From assembly GCF_041146395.1 (NCBI RefSeq), contig NC_090996.1, positions 29,598,738 through 29,662,737 of the forward strand: a stretch of DNA of 64,000 bases, written 5' to 3'. Numbering within the stretch: position 1 is the first letter of the stretch; each line of letters opens with the position of its first letter. A program made the position numbers and the translations under genes. This DNA comes from Eulemur rufifrons. Its lineage: Eukaryota > Chordata > Mammalia > Primates > Lemuridae. Below are positions 49,016 through 60,254 of the stretch, one piece after another. A model generated the notes under the pieces. The model saw only the letters and a list, made by a program, of their open reading frames with translations, made no database searches and had not been told where the DNA came from.

Positions 49016-49324
49016 AACAGGCATTCCGCCAATCCTGTGCTTTTCCTCTTTAGCCAGCCTGGAGGGGGCTCTGTATTTAAATCGGTTCAAAACAAACGGG
49101 CTGGGCTGGAGAGGGGTTTTACTGGGATCATCCTCTGGCTTTGTCTTTTATTGCTGGAAACCTTAAAAACACAAGAAACGGGGTCCAGCAAGCAAATGCA
49201 TCTTTTCACCTGCAGGCATAGCCCTGTCAATAGATGGAGATCGGGTTGAAGATCTAACTAGCCCTGGCCAAGCTGGAAGTGATTTCCTTTTTCTATTTTA
49301 AGCAGAATCTTTGAGAGGCTCCGT

Positions 49325-49510
49325 GGTGGAGCAGAAAGTCACGCCTGAGTCTGATTTACAACTTCGTCATTTTCCAGATGTGTGATCCTGGCGGTCAGTT
49401 AACCTCCCTGAGCCTCAGTTTCCTCATTTGTAAAATGGGTTGAAAGAACCAGCTCCGGCACCGTGGGGAGAATGAAGTGAAATAACATCCAGGGCACCAA
49501 CCACAGTGAC
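49325..49510 (+). repeat. MIR, well preserved
   Basis: 'cctgagtctgatttacaact', 'cttcgtcattttccagatgt', 'gtgatcctggcggtcagtta' and 'gagcctcagtttcctcattt' 'gtaaaatggg' in sense order. Confidence 0.85.
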
Positions 49511-49564
49511 TGGACAGGTGGAGGCTTCATAACTATTGCTGTATCTTCTAAAAATTGTTATTTG

Positions 49565-49875
49565 AATACTTACTATGCTTCAGGCAGACACTTTGCTAAA
49601 GACAGGTAGATACAATATATACTAAATATTATATATAATAAATATAACAAATACTGTATATTCATATGATAAAATATATTTTATATAACAAATATAACCA
49701 TATATTATACATGTGTATATATAACACATGTGCTCTATATATTGAGAGATTGAGACTAATACCTTCATGGGGTAGGCTTCACTCTCTGTATTTTGCACAC
49801 ACTGAGGTTCAGAGAGGTTCAGCAACTCGCCCAAGGTCACAAAGCAAGAAAAGTGCAGAGCAGAGGCTCAGGTTT
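49565..49875 (-). repeat. MIR expanded internally by an AT microsatellite
   Basis: The antisense MIR begins 'aatacttactatgcttcagg' and resumes with 'cacactgaggttcagagagg' and 'caactcgcccaaggtcacaa'. Between them about 130 bp of TATA-type sequence (49612-49745) has replaced or expanded the middle. Confidence 0.7.
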
Positions 49876-50109
49876 TCCATCAATGTTCTCGCTTTCAACC
49901 AAGAAGATGCACGGTTTTGTCCTTTGCAACCTCTTAAGGTACCGTTCAGCAAGGAAAAGAATAACTATTGTTCTAGCGTGTTGCTTCCGATTTGGTTCAG
50001 CTTTATGACATATGTCCTGTTTACTAAAGAGAGTAACTCCTACCTCCCAAGTTGCTGCCTGTGCCGTGATCCCTGCTGCCCCGGCCGGGTGCTTCCTGGG
50101 TGCAATTGT

Positions 50110-50225
50110 CTAAGACACTGGTCCTCCAATCTGGCTGCACAGCAGACTCTCCTGAGGAGCTTAAAAGAAGACCACGCTGGGACCAGTCGCATCTGGATCC
50201 TCAGGCGTGGAGCCAGGCATCGCGG
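50110..50225. repeat. MER5A-like remnant
   Basis: 'actggtcctccaatctggct', 'gcacagcagactctcctgag' and 'gagcttaaaagaagaccacg' match the MER5A start, which reads 'ggctgcacat..aatcacctggggagc'. Confidence 0.75.
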
Positions 50226-50544
50226 CTCTTTAAAGCTGCCCGGGTGACTTCAGTGTGCATTCAGGGTTAGCGCTGGTTTAGAGTTTTCCATCTTGACCTT
50301 CGGACGAACCCCCAGCTCAGATGCGAAGGCACCACCAGCAGGAAGTTCTTCAGCCTTTTTAAAAATGCCAAATTGGAAATGAGTTAATGAGATAGCTGGT
50401 CCCCCATTAGGGCTTAGGGGTTATTGAAAACATCCTTGGGCATCTCAGACACAGGAAGGGAGCATTAGTTTCCATTTGCTCAACAAATCTCAGGTGAGCA
50501 GCTTCTGGGCCTGTGGGGGAACAGCAGTGATTATTTGACAGTCA

Positions 50545-50720
50545 GTCCCAGTTACTGACCCTATGACCTCAGGCAAATCAATTAGCTCCCTGAGCCTCTT
50601 CTAGAAAATGAAGCTTATAATGCATATTTTGTTCAGTTACAGGGTTTAGAAACAGTATTAAGAACAAAGAAAAACTGGACCATGGCTGCCACATAGCACG
50701 TGCTCAATAAACAGTAGCTA
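50545..50720 (+). repeat. MIR, nearly full length
   Basis: 'gaccctatgacctcaggcaa', 'caattagctccctgagcctc', then 'gctgccacatagcacgtgct' 'caataaacagtagct' at the 3' end. Confidence 0.8.
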
Positions 50721-50799
50721 TGAAGAGTAACAGTTGGCACCGATTAAACGGAGATATAGCTGAAGTTTACAACATGGCATTCCATCGGTCAAAAACAAA

Positions 50800-50935
50800 C
50801 ATCAGCAATTTCCCGTGGGTCAGCCTAACCCAGTGTGCTGAGGCTTCATACGGATTGTGGCATTCAGTCCTAGCATGCATCAAACACTGGGTCCTAGAGA
50901 GGCTCAGACATTTCTAAGGTCACAACTAATAAATG
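50800..50935 (-). repeat. MIR fragment
   Basis: 'gaggcttcatacggattgtg', then 'gagaggctcagacatttcta' and 'aggtcacaactaataaatgg' in antisense order. Confidence 0.55.
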
Positions 50936-50988
50936 GCCCTGTCTGCCAGGAATTCATCTCCCAGAAACTTCCATAACTGGTTCATTCT

Positions 50989-50999
50989 CTAAAGTCAGG
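50989..50999. repeat. Target-site duplication, left copy (L1)
   Basis: The bases ctaaagtcagg, repeated exactly at 51110-51120. Confidence 0.85.
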
Positions 51000-51109
51000 T
51001 TTTATTTTATTTTTTTTTATTATTATTTTTAATTTCAGAATATTACGGGGGTACATATAATGCCTTTGCCTCACCCAAGCCAGAGCTACAAGCGTGCCCA
51101 TCCACCATA
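51000..51109 (-). mobile_element. 5'-truncated L1 3' end, strepsirrhine type, with target-site duplication
   Basis: On this strand it begins with T-rich sequence (the reverse complement of the A tail), then 'aatttcagaatattacgggg', 'gtacatataatgcctttgcc' and 'gccagagctacaagcgtgcc'. This resembles the 3' end of L1s common in lemur genomes, as I remember them. An exact 11-bp duplication, ctaaagtcagg, flanks it at 50989-50999 and 51110-51120. At about 110 bp it is severely truncated. Confidence 0.85.
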
Positions 51110-51120
51110 CTAAAGTCAGG
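51110..51120. repeat. Target-site duplication, right copy (L1)
   Basis: Exact match to 50989-50999; the L2 sequence continues after it. Confidence 0.85.
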
Positions 51121-52204
51121 CTTTAGCTTCAAAGTCACCTCTGCAAAGAGGCCTTTCCTTTGCTCCAGCTAAAGCAGCCTCCAGCCCTCTGGCACTCCCC
51201 GCCTGCTTCATCTCCTGCTCAGCACTCACCGCCATCTCTTCTGTTCTTGCTTATTATTGTGTCCTTGTCAATTCAACCTGAAACACTATAAAAGCAAAGA
51301 TCCCACCTTACTGACTGCTATACCCCCAGCATCATCCAAAACCGTGCCTGGCACACAGTAGGTATATATTAATAGTGTCTGTGAAATGAATGATCCAATG
51401 AGCATAAATATAAACCCCGACAGTCTGACTCAAGTTCTTAGCCACTGCACAATACCACGTCTTTTCCCTGGTTACTATTAAGGTCTTCTCACTCTGGGCT
51501 TTGATGCTTGGTTAATTGCCTTCTGAGATTAAAAAAAAAAAAATAGAGCCAAAAACTTGCAGGAAAAGTTGGGGAAGGGGACCCTGCCTTCCCCAGTGTG
51601 GGGTCTACAGTGAGCATTTCTAGTTTCTCTGTTCCAGATCAAACGCGTAATTCACACAGATGGAGATGTATTATCTGTAGGTTACTTTCTTTTTGCTCCA
51701 TAATGAGGAGGAAAAAAATCCAAAACTTGATCACAAACTCCCAGGCAGAAAACCATGGCGACCATCTCCTGGGTCTAATAAAAGTTTGATGATTCAGTGT
51801 CTCAAATAGCTATATCCAAATGGAGCCTGATCATACTCATCTTTAAAAGATCATGCTTCAGTCGCATCGTTTTGTAGAAATAATTGTTCTGAGGACATGC
51901 GAAGCTCCATTTCAGACAGGTGAAACATCCCTGGTGCGGGTAGGCAACCTCAGGCCCATTTTCTCAGGCCTGCTTCGCTGGGGTCTGACATGGGAAGCTT
52001 ATCCACCCGCTAGCAGTGTGTTTCAATGCCTGTGCGGTCGCCACTGAGGTCAGGAAGCCCTGCGAAACCCACAAATGATACCTGGCCAAGTGCTTTTCAG
52101 CCTCTATAGGTATCGTTCTCTCCGCAACCTGGGATGCCTGAATCTCCAGCTGCCAGCCCTCCAAGTGAGACATGCAATAACAAAAAAGGCTATTGTCTCT
52201 AGGG

Positions 52205-52290
52205 TTGGACATTGCTGACTCTGAATCTTGCCTCTATCTCTTTCTAGCTGTGTTACATTACATAAATTCCTTAACCTCTCTGAGCTCCGC
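52205..52290 (+). repeat. MIR fragment
   Basis: 'tgctgactctgaatcttgcc', 'ctttctagctgtgttacatt' and 'ccttaacctctctgagctcc' are the sense MIR 5' half. Confidence 0.75.
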
Positions 52291-52493
52291 GTATCAATGT
52301 TTAGGAAAAGTGTTCTTGAAGCCCTTCCAGAAGGAAAGGCTAGAACCAAATGGCTTAGACGTCATTTCCTGGGAAAAGCCCAGATTCTGTAAATCTAAGA
52401 AAAAAACAGTTAGCACCATTGTGTGGCTACTAACAAAAGTTTTATTCTTCTTTATTTTCTTTTCCGGGGTACTTATAAAAAGATGTAATATAG

Positions 52494-52610
52494 CCAGCCA
52501 GTGGCACGCACCTGTAGTCCCCGCTACTTGGGAGGCCGAGGCAGAGACATCACTTGAGTTCAGGAGATCTAGGCCAGCTTGGGCAACATAGTGAGACTCC
52601 CCATCTCTAA
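52494..52610 (+). mobile_element. FLAM-type free Alu monomer (7SL-derived)
   Basis: 'ggcacgcacctgtagtcccc', 'gctacttgggaggccgaggc', 'aacatagtgagactccccat' then a short A-rich end, about 115 bp and a single arm. Near-duplicate flanks (atgtaatat before, atgtgatat after) may be a decayed target-site duplication. Confidence 0.8.
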
Positions 52611-53418
52611 AAACAAATGTGATATATCTTCTACAAAAGGTTAGCTAGAGATACCATTTTTTGAAGAAATAAATAAAAATGATCTGCAATCCTACCAGCC
52701 ACTGCTAGTATGTTGGGGTATTTCCTGTCGGATAGTTCTCTATGTGGGCATAAGGTGAAGATAATATTTTAAGATCTGGACCTGAATTTGTTTTAATGTC
52801 TCAAATAATGCACTGGGGAGGCATTTGGTGTAGAAGGTGAGCCTGTGGAAATTGGTACGGTTCAGAGGGAGATGAGGGTGGGGGCAGAGAAGAGGAAAGA
52901 AAGTCACCCCAGGCAGAAGAGTGAGAGAAACGTGTGCAGAGCTCCTGAGAGGGAGGGAGAGAGAAATGAACAGGACAGAAGCAAGGGTTGCCGAGACCGT
53001 GCGAGGCCATGGCTAGTGGAAATTTCCTTGGGAGAGGACGGACATTTGAAAGCAAAGGACGCATATTACTCAGTTTAAAGTTGTGCGTTTGTCTTTGGAT
53101 TCATTCAACTTTATTTTATTACATTCACAAATGCTATGCATCCGTGTGTGCGGCGGGGTGTGAAGTAGGATGCTGTGGGCTGCTTAGACACACGCTAGAG
53201 CAGAGAGCGGTTTCCTTATGCCGCGCCGCCTTCTCACCACTAGACTCTGCATTCACTGATATGCATGAAAATTTTATTTAGTGGTTGGGGGAAAAAAGGA
53301 GTTTTGACTGAGAATGGGAAAGAATAATGGAGCTGTGACTAAAATTGAGTATCAGGTAGCATTGTTGGATTCAAGTGATGGAAATCCAACTTATACTTGC
53401 AGGGTGAGGAGTGGAGAG

Positions 53419-53422
<4 letters not shown>

Positions 53423-53450
<28 letters not shown>
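53423..53450. repeat. (AG)n microsatellite
   Basis: About 13 AG units without interruption. Confidence 0.95.
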
Positions 53451-53451
<1 letters not shown>

Positions 53452-54184
53452 CAGGTGATTCCCAAAGGAAAGTTGGGGTCCTGGAATTCAGTGAAGGACT
53501 TCAGTCTAGGCAAGCAGAAAACAGTGTCTCTTTCTGTCCTAGTTCTTAAGATTGAATTTGGTCCCTTTTGTGAAAGCCAGATAGCCACTATTTTCTTCCT
53601 TCTCTTCTTCCTCCTCCCAAAAACCTAAGTTATTTTCTGGATTCCCTTTCATAGGTGCAAAGAGAAAAGACTCCCAATCAGCAGCAACAAGGAATGAATG
53701 CAATGCAAACATCACGTTCTGCTCCCCGCCCCCACCCCTCATGCACACCTCCCTGGGACTGACTCTGAGTGTGACCTGGACGTCCATCTCTCACAAGAGT
53801 GGGTCCCAAACCTCTAGAATTGGAGGAAGGGGGTGGGCAGGGGCATGAGGTTCACATGCAGGTGGAGAGGTTCCTCTCCTTAGAAGAAAACCACTGGAGA
53901 AAAAGGAATGATAAATGGATGCTTTGCTATTGACTTGGAGGCTGCTGGTATCTCCATTCTGGGAGCTCTGGCTGTGGTGCTAATTGAACCCATGCAGGAA
54001 GAAAAGGAGGAGTGGGAAGAGAGAAGATCCAGGCTTATTTGCAGACTCTGAGTGATTCAGAGGCAGATAAAGTTAGTAGCTTTCTTTACGTGTTTTCTAC
54101 CAACCAGGCAAACAGGGTTCTATCCACAGGGTCTGGAAGAGGGGAAGTGTTGTGCTCATTGGTATGATGTAACGTTCCAGAGCT

Positions 54185-54272
54185 TGAGTTCTGGGCTCAC
54201 CCTGCCTGGGTGAGAATTCCAGGGCCTTGGGCCTCTCTGAGCCTCAGTTTCCTTATCTATAACATACATGTG
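54185..54272 (+). repeat. MIR fragment
   Basis: 'tgagttctgggctcaccctg' and 'gagcctcagtttccttatct' in sense order. Confidence 0.7.
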
Positions 54273-54284
54273 TATGCTAGATTG

Positions 54285-54734
54285 ATTTCAAAAATGTCCC
54301 CAAGTATTTACTACTTCCTATATCCATCACCCTGCAACGCGACCTTGTAGCTTCTCTAAGCAAAAGGTGGAGTCTGTTTCTTCACCCTCAAACGTGGGCT
54401 GGACTCGTGATTTGCTGTATTTAGTCAATAGCAAGCGGCAGACGTAACAGCATGTGCCAGTTTCGAACCAAGGTCTCAAGAGGCCGCAGTTGTTCCTGAA
54501 CAATGCGACCCATCACCACCACCACTACCCAGCCAATAGCCAGCCAACTAGCAGGCATGTGAGCGAGAGCATCCTAAGTCAGCCAGCCCCACCCAACCAG
54601 CCAGCTGACCGCAGGTGCATGCCCAAGTGCAGTCAAGATCAGTGGAATCCGTCCCACGTGAGCAGAACTGCCTGGTCAACCTGCAGGTGTGAGAACTAAA
54701 TAAACACTTACTGTTTGAACTGATGGATTGGGCA

Positions 54735-54735
<1 letters not shown>
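54285..54735 (+). mobile_element. MLT1-type LTR (ERVL-MaLR class), old
   Basis: 'ggctggactcgtgatttgct', 'agcaagcggcagacgtaaca', 'gcaggcatgtgagcgagagc' and the near-terminal 'gcaggtgtgagaactaaata' 'aacacttactgtt' follow the MLT1 LTR layout, with its AATAAA-like end. Only LTR sequence is present, with no internal genes. Exact subfamily uncertain. Confidence 0.65.

Positions 54736-54736
<1 letters not shown>

Positions 54737-54762
<26 letters not shown>
54737..54762. repeat. (GT)n microsatellite
   Basis: About 13 GT units, then GC-interrupted GTGTG, located between the LTR and a MIR. Confidence 0.95.
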
Positions 54763-54766
<4 letters not shown>

Positions 54767-54769
54767 GCA

Positions 54770-54985
54770 GACCCTTATATGGCACTCACTACATGCCAGG
54801 CATAGTCCTAAATATTTTCCAAATACTTGGTCATTTAATTTTTAAAACAGCCATAAGAAATAAGAGCTCCTATTATCCGTTTTTGAGGTAAGGAATTTGA
54901 ATCATACAGAAGTCAAGGCTACCCAGTTAATAAGCAGCAGAACTGGGATTTAAACTAGGCAAACTAGCTCTACAGATGATTTTTG
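54770..54985 (-). repeat. MIR, nearly full length
   Basis: 'cactcactacatgccaggca', 'acttggtcatttaattttta' and 'agcagcagaactgggattta' 'aacta' in antisense order. Confidence 0.8.
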
Positions 54986-55526
54986 TTATACTGTTGCTTT
55001 TCTCAAATGGCAAATGCAGCTCTTAAAATTACAGATATAATGCAGTCCAATTTTTATTTTTAAGCACATGTAGAATCTCTATGGATATATGTATACATGG
55101 AAATGAACAAAAAATTCAGGTCTGAAAGGACAACAGTGACATTTTCACAGGGCAGGTGAGTAGAGGGGCTATTTCAGCTTTTACATTCTTGTTTCTACCT
55201 TTCAAAATTGCTGGTTTATTTTTATTAGAGTATGCGTTATTTTTATAATCAGAAAAAAAGCAAATAAGGCAATTTCCACTTTGGGAAAAGAAAAAGCAAA
55301 GTAGGAGGCAACCACGAGCCTTGTTTAGAAACGGTCTCCAGTGCTCAGGTGCCCACTTCACTCCCACTGGTATCCTGCCGGGATTTTTCTAGGTTGTCAT
55401 TATTTACCGTCTGTGGAGACACATAGTCTACATCCCCAGAGAAATGATAATACTTACTCCATTGCCCAGAGCTTTAATCTGACCATGTCTGACCTTCACT
55501 GTGGGGAAATGTTAATTACCATGGGT

Positions 55527-55690
55527 ATTAGTCTGCTTGGCCTGCCATACCCAAATACCAGAGACCAAGTAGCTTCTAAGCAACAGAAACTGATTTTCTC
55601 ACAGTTTTGAAGGCTGGAAACTCCAACTTAAAGTCCAGCTGGACTCAGCTTCTGGTGCTCTCTCTTCCTGGTTTGCAGACAGCTGCTCAG
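55527..55690 (-). mobile_element. MaLR-type LTR fragment
   Basis: 'tattagtctgcttggcctgc', 'cagaaactgattttctcaca' and 'gttttgaaggctggaaactc' are the reverse complement of an LTR 3' half. The same layout appears at 56960 and 62905. Confidence 0.6.
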
Positions 55691-55904
55691 TGGATGGGTT
55701 GGTCATTGTGATGGCTAAAAATAAAAGTATGGATACATCAAATATTGCCTTGAAGAGCTTCCTCCGAAGGCTTCAGGGAATGATAAAGAATAGAAAGAAT
55801 GATAGTCAAGTTAAGAGATTGAGAGGCCAGGAGTGGATAAGAGTCCCAGAAGGAAAGAAAATGGAAATGGAAAGGATTGTTTGAAAAATGAATGACTGAG
55901 AATT

Positions 55905-56108
55905 AAGGATAGATGCATGGATACAGGCATGGATGCATAAACGGATACACGCATGGGTGCATAAATGGATGGATGCATGGTTGCATAGATATATGCATGG
56001 GTGCATAGATGGATGGATGCGTGGATATATATGTGGATGCATAGATGGATGGATGCGTGGATATATGCATGGATGTGTAGACAGATGGATGCATGGATTC
56101 TTGGTGGA
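55905..56108. repeat. GGAT/TGCATGG-type imperfect tandem repeat
   Basis: About 200 bp of four-base GGAT units with higher-order blocks ('ggatgcatgg', 'tgcatagatggatggatgcg', 'tggatatatgcatgg'). Block spacing is about 40 bp in the second half ('gtgcatagatggatggatgc' recurs in varied form). Open frames on both strands are artefacts of a repeat with few stops. Confidence 0.9.
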
Positions 56109-56954
56109 TGAAAATTAGGTGGAATCTGAATGATGCCTTCTAGTACAGCCCAGCTATGTTAGGGAGGAAAATAGACAGTTACTCTGTAGAGGGAAGGGCT
56201 CACTGCAAGAGAAGAGGCTTCTGGACCTTCTGAACTCTACAGAGGAGAAACATTTAAGGTATATATTATGAGGGTTTGAGAACTGAAAGGAAAGCAACGC
56301 TGAGAGACACTTAGGTGGCCTAGAGAACAAAAGGAAGCAGTTTCTTCCTTCCTTCCCACATTTTAGCTTGGACCTCACAGCTGAGGCTTGGTACCCCAAC
56401 CAAGCTTAGCCTATCAATCAATGAACACAGTCACTGTTTCAAATTGGCATCCAACCAACACACAAACTTTTATTTTTCTGAACAATGCCCCAAGAAAGGA
56501 AATCTGTATCTTTTCCAGTCTTGATGAGCCAATGTCTTAAAAAATAGGTATATATTTAGGGTTTTCAAAAGAGATAATGAGCAATTGCTAATAATTATTT
56601 GAAGCCATGAGAGTTGGACCCAGCACAACTAATGCTACTGTTGAATCTGGATAATACCAGAAAGATAATTTCAGCTTGGTGCAAGGATAGTTGCCAAGGC
56701 TTTCTCAACAATTGAACTGGATTTTCAAACATACAGATGTAATTTTTTCAAGCGATGCAAATGCGAGTGAATTGAGTTACAACAAAACGATGGGCTTTTG
56801 TACATTTCCTAGAACATTCAGAATTGGGAGGCAGATGTTCCCATGGAGGGAACAAGCCATCTGTAAGGATCTGGCCTGGTTCCTCCAGAGCTGGATGGGG
56901 TGCTGACACGTAGCACCGGTTCGGAGCAGAACAATGAAAGACTCTTTGAGTCGT

Positions 56955-57375
56955 GACTTCTATATTAGCTTTCTGTGGCTGCTATAACAAATTATCCCAA
57001 ACACAGGGACCTAAAACAACAGAACTTTGTCGTCTTACAGTTCTGAAAACTGGAAGTCCAAAATCAAGATGTCACCAGGGTTGGTTCCCTCTGGAGGCTC
57101 TAAGGGAGACTCTGTCCCATGCATCTCTCCCAGCTTCTGGTGGCTACTGTCGATTCTTGGCTTGTAGATGCATCATTTCAATCTCTGCCTCCATCTTTTC
57201 ATCACCTTCTCTTGTGTCTTCTCCCCTTCTCTTCCCTTACAGAGACATTTGAAATTGGATTTAAGGTCCATCCCAATCCAGGATGATCTCGTCTTGAGAT
57301 TCTTAACTTAATTACATCTGCAAAGCCCTTTTTCCAAATAAGGTCACGTTCATGGGTCCTGAGTGGACACAACTC
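56955..57375 (-). mobile_element. MaLR-type LTR, nearly complete
   Basis: 'ttagctttctgtggctgcta', 'taacaaattatcccaaacac', 'cagttctgaaaactggaagt', 'ccaatctctgcctccatctt'-like text and 'ccaaataaggtcacgttcat' run in the order of a MaLR LTR read in reverse. There are no internal genes. Confidence 0.65.
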
Positions 57376-57379
57376 ACAC

Positions 57380-57835
57380 AACTTCTAGGACGGTAGGCTC
57401 CTGTCTACCTCTCACTTCATCTTCTATCACGATTCCCATCCCTTATTCACTTGAGACACATGGGCCTTCTGCCTGTTCCTCAAACACAGCAAACTCCCCC
57501 TTAATCAGGAAAGTTATGCTTCCATTTAACCACTCAGGTGTCAGTTCCAGTGTCCCTGCCCCAAAGTGAACTTTCTAGATTGTGCTATATAAATTGGCAT
57601 CCCATGTTCAATTCCTCTCCATCACATTATTCTGTTATATCTTATTCACAGCATTTATCACCATCTGAAATTATGGCAGGTGTCTGTTTATTTTTTGCCT
57701 CCCTTCACTAAACTACAAAGCTCCATGAGCTCAAGGTCCATCCTGTCTTCATGACCTAAATAAGGTCTCCAACGATCTGGGCAATTTCTGCCCCATTATA
57801 GATGCTCAATGAAGAGTTGTTAAGTAGATGATTGA
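57380..57835 (+). repeat. L2 LINE 3' end
   Basis: 'cacagcatttatcaccatct', 'actacaaagctccatgagct' and 'catgacctaaataagg' with 'gatgctcaatgaagagttgt' are the sense L2 3' region. Confidence 0.7.
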
Positions 57836-57984
57836 CTATAAAATGCTATTTAGGACATCACAAAGTCAAGCTTGTACTGTGAGACATTGACCTTCCAAAA
57901 TGAGAAAGGTTTTCAGAATCAAGACCACAAGATATGGGACAAGGAGCGTTCTCTTGTCCACAGGTAGAACATGGTTTAGAACAG

Positions 57985-58140
57985 GTGTAAGGAGTATATT
58001 CTCCAGAATCAAACAGTCCCAGTATAGCACCCATCCCAGCTCAGCAATGATCAGGGTGGCCTTCTGCAAGTTCCTTTGTCTGTTTGAGCCTTGATTTCCT
58101 CATCTATAAATCAGAGGGGGCAGTGGGGAATGAGGACATA
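57985..58140 (+). repeat. MIR fragment
   Basis: 'gaatcaaacagtcccagtat', 'ccatcccagctcagcaatga' and 'gagccttgatttcctcatct' in sense order. Confidence 0.75.
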
Positions 58141-58254
58141 CGGGTATAGGAGGTACAGTGGTGAACAAAACCAGACATGAGCCCTGCCCTCGCTAGCATT
58201 TATAAAGATAGATGTCCCGTTGCCTGGCAAAGAGGAGGTAGACCACTACATCCA

Positions 58255-58770
58255 TCCATTCCACAAATATTTATTGAGACCCTACTGTGTACCAGATGTG
58301 GCCTGGGTTCTTGGGCTACATCAATGAGTAAAGGAAAGACTCCTGCCCTGGTGCAGCTCACGTTCTAATGGGAGGAGACAATGAACAACAAATTGCATAG
58401 TATGTTGGAAGGCAGTGAGTGAATGAGAAAGAGAGTGGGGCCAGGGTGGTTGGGTGGTGCGGGACGGCAGGTGGCAACTTTAAGTTGGGTGGCCATGGTA
58501 GACCTCACTGAGAAGATGACACAAGAACCAAGACACAAAGGAGGTGAGGGAGTAAACCAGGGGAATACTGGGGGGAATGGCATTCTTGATACAGGGAACA
58601 GGCAGCGCAAAGACCCAGAGGCTGGAGCGTGCTGGGAGATTGAAGAACTGTAAGAAAGCCACCGCTGGTTGGATCAGAGTGAGCGAGGGGGCAGGAAGTA
58701 GGAGACAGGTCAGAGAGGAGATTGTCAGGGTGTGCGGGCCACGTAGGGCCCTGTATATTGGGAATAAGCA
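58255..58770. repeat. Ancient interspersed repeat (unnamed), best copy in the window
   Basis: 'caaatatttattgagaccct', 'ggtgcagctcacgttctaat', 'gggaggagacaatgaacaac', 'ctcactgagaagatgacaca' and 'aacaggcagcgcaaagaccc' preserve the long order of a very common old mammalian repeat. I cannot name the family with confidence. Confidence 0.55.
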
Positions 58771-59024
58771 CGTGCCTCTGTGTGTGACTTCTTTCCTCAC
58801 TCAGTCATTCATTATTTGGCCTCGGATCAATTGCCTGACCCTCCCTCTGTAGATTCTACGTTTTTCAATGAGCGAGGGAGGACTTTGGCGGTGCCGTCTT
58901 AAATCTTCTCCGCTTCTATATTATTTCTGGCTGTGAAGTATTTGTCTAAGGAGGAACAGGCAGTTGAACTATGTGTGCCAAGGTAAGCACAGGCTGTCGC
59001 ACAATAGCTCTTCAATAAACAAAG

Positions 59025-59175
59025 ACTCCTACGTATTGGAGAAAAGAGCCCTGGACCCAGAAACCACGATGTCCTGGGTGCAAATCCCAGCCCTGTCTGC
59101 TTGACCTGCTGTGTGGCCCGGCAGCCTCTCTGGGCTGCAGCTTCTAGTCTGTAATACAGACAAATGGCTCTCTGG
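59025..59175 (+). repeat. MIR fragment
   Basis: 'gagccctggacccagaaacc', 'gggtgcaaatcccagccctg' and 'cctgctgtgtggcccggcag' show the tRNA-derived head of MIR in sense. Confidence 0.75.
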
Positions 59176-59934
59176 CCTTCGTTCTCTCTGTCCTTGTATG
59201 GTCTCTCCCGCTTGAGAAGTCGAAACCCAGAAGACTGCAGGCAATGTTCCTTTGACACCTTTGATTTTTTCTCTTGGAGCTACTCTGCGTGCCACAGAAA
59301 ACCAGTCATTAAAAAGAATTATGTCCCGGGCAGTCTAAGCATGTGCTAATTTACTAGTTAGAGGCTGGAAAACAATTCCAACCAGATGGAGGTGGCTCGC
59401 TGGATACCAGTCACCAAATTGTTCACATTTTGTTTCTCAGAGGGAGGCTCTGCTATCAGATATGGGAGGGAAGATGAGTTATTTTCTCTCCTTCATCCAA
59501 AATTCCGCTCTGGCTTAAAATTCTTAAATATTTCAAGTGCTTAAAACAAGCAAACAAATAAAACCCCTCTTGGATACTTGAATATTTCTGTGAAATTATG
59601 CCCCAAAGAGGAGATGTGTTTGCATTTACAAGGTTAGAACGTGTCATGTTAATTGGAAGGCATACATCTGAATCCCAAGCTCCATTCCTAAGCATTGACA
59701 TTCTCACCTGTTTGCCGGATTTAAAGGAAAACATCTTTGATCTCCTCTTAAAGCGACAGCACCCTGCGAGCGCCTGGTGCTTGAGTCATGGGGTTCCAAA
59801 CACCAGCTGTCCAGAGATCCCTGCATCCTGTCAACTCTCACCGCTTATGGATCTCATCCAATAGACTTCAGCAAAGGTTGATTCATCATAGACAACGAGT
59901 ACATACTTACTATACACTGTTCCGAGAATATTAA

Positions 59935-60180
59935 TAATCTTCACTGAAACTTACATAGGACTCGCCGTTTGTCAGACACGGCTTCAAGGGTGTTAGTATA
60001 CAGATGTATTGCGTCCTCATAGCAACCCTACGAGGTCCACGAACAGATACACTTTGCATTTAAGGCAACTGAGGCTCAGAGAAGCTGAGTAAATTTCCCA
60101 ACACCCTTCAACTAGTAAGTGGCAGATTGGAGTTTCAAACCCAGACAGTCTTACCCCAGGCTTTGAGGTCCACACCACAC
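59935..60180 (-). repeat. MIR, nearly full length
   Basis: 'cgtcctcatagcaaccctac', 'gaggtccacgaacagataca', 'ggcaactgaggctcagagaa' and 'caactagtaagtggcagatt' in antisense order. Confidence 0.85.
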
Positions 60181-60254
60181 ACGTTGAATCCTACCAAACA
60201 GAAGCCATTTCCTGCGTGCAATTACAGCTTCCTCTCTGTAGCTGGGAAGGGGAC

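Larger units (their letters stand above)
50940..51400 (+). repeat. L2 LINE 3' end, interrupted by a young L1
   Basis: After the L1 insertion (51000-51109) the L2 reads 'gtcacctctgcaaagaggcc', 'ccctctggcactccccgcct', 'aaaaccgtgcctggcacaca' and 'gtaggtatatattaatagtg' to 'aaatgaatgatccaatgag'. The ~50 bp before the insertion is probably the same element. Confidence 0.75.

Noticed and set aside
49666..50247. 193-codon open frame
   Set aside because: It runs through the AT microsatellite, a MIR and a MER5A-like remnant in succession, so it is a chance frame across repeats.
54285..54735. Possible endogenous retrovirus with genes near the LTR
   Set aside because: Only LTR-like sequence is present; flanks are MIR and simple repeat, and no gag, pol or env-like frame is seen.
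55806..56118. Open frames on both strands, and a CRISPR-like look of regularly spaced words
   Set aside because: Composition of a GGAT tandem repeat with no spacers of unique sequence; a eukaryotic minisatellite, not a CRISPR array.
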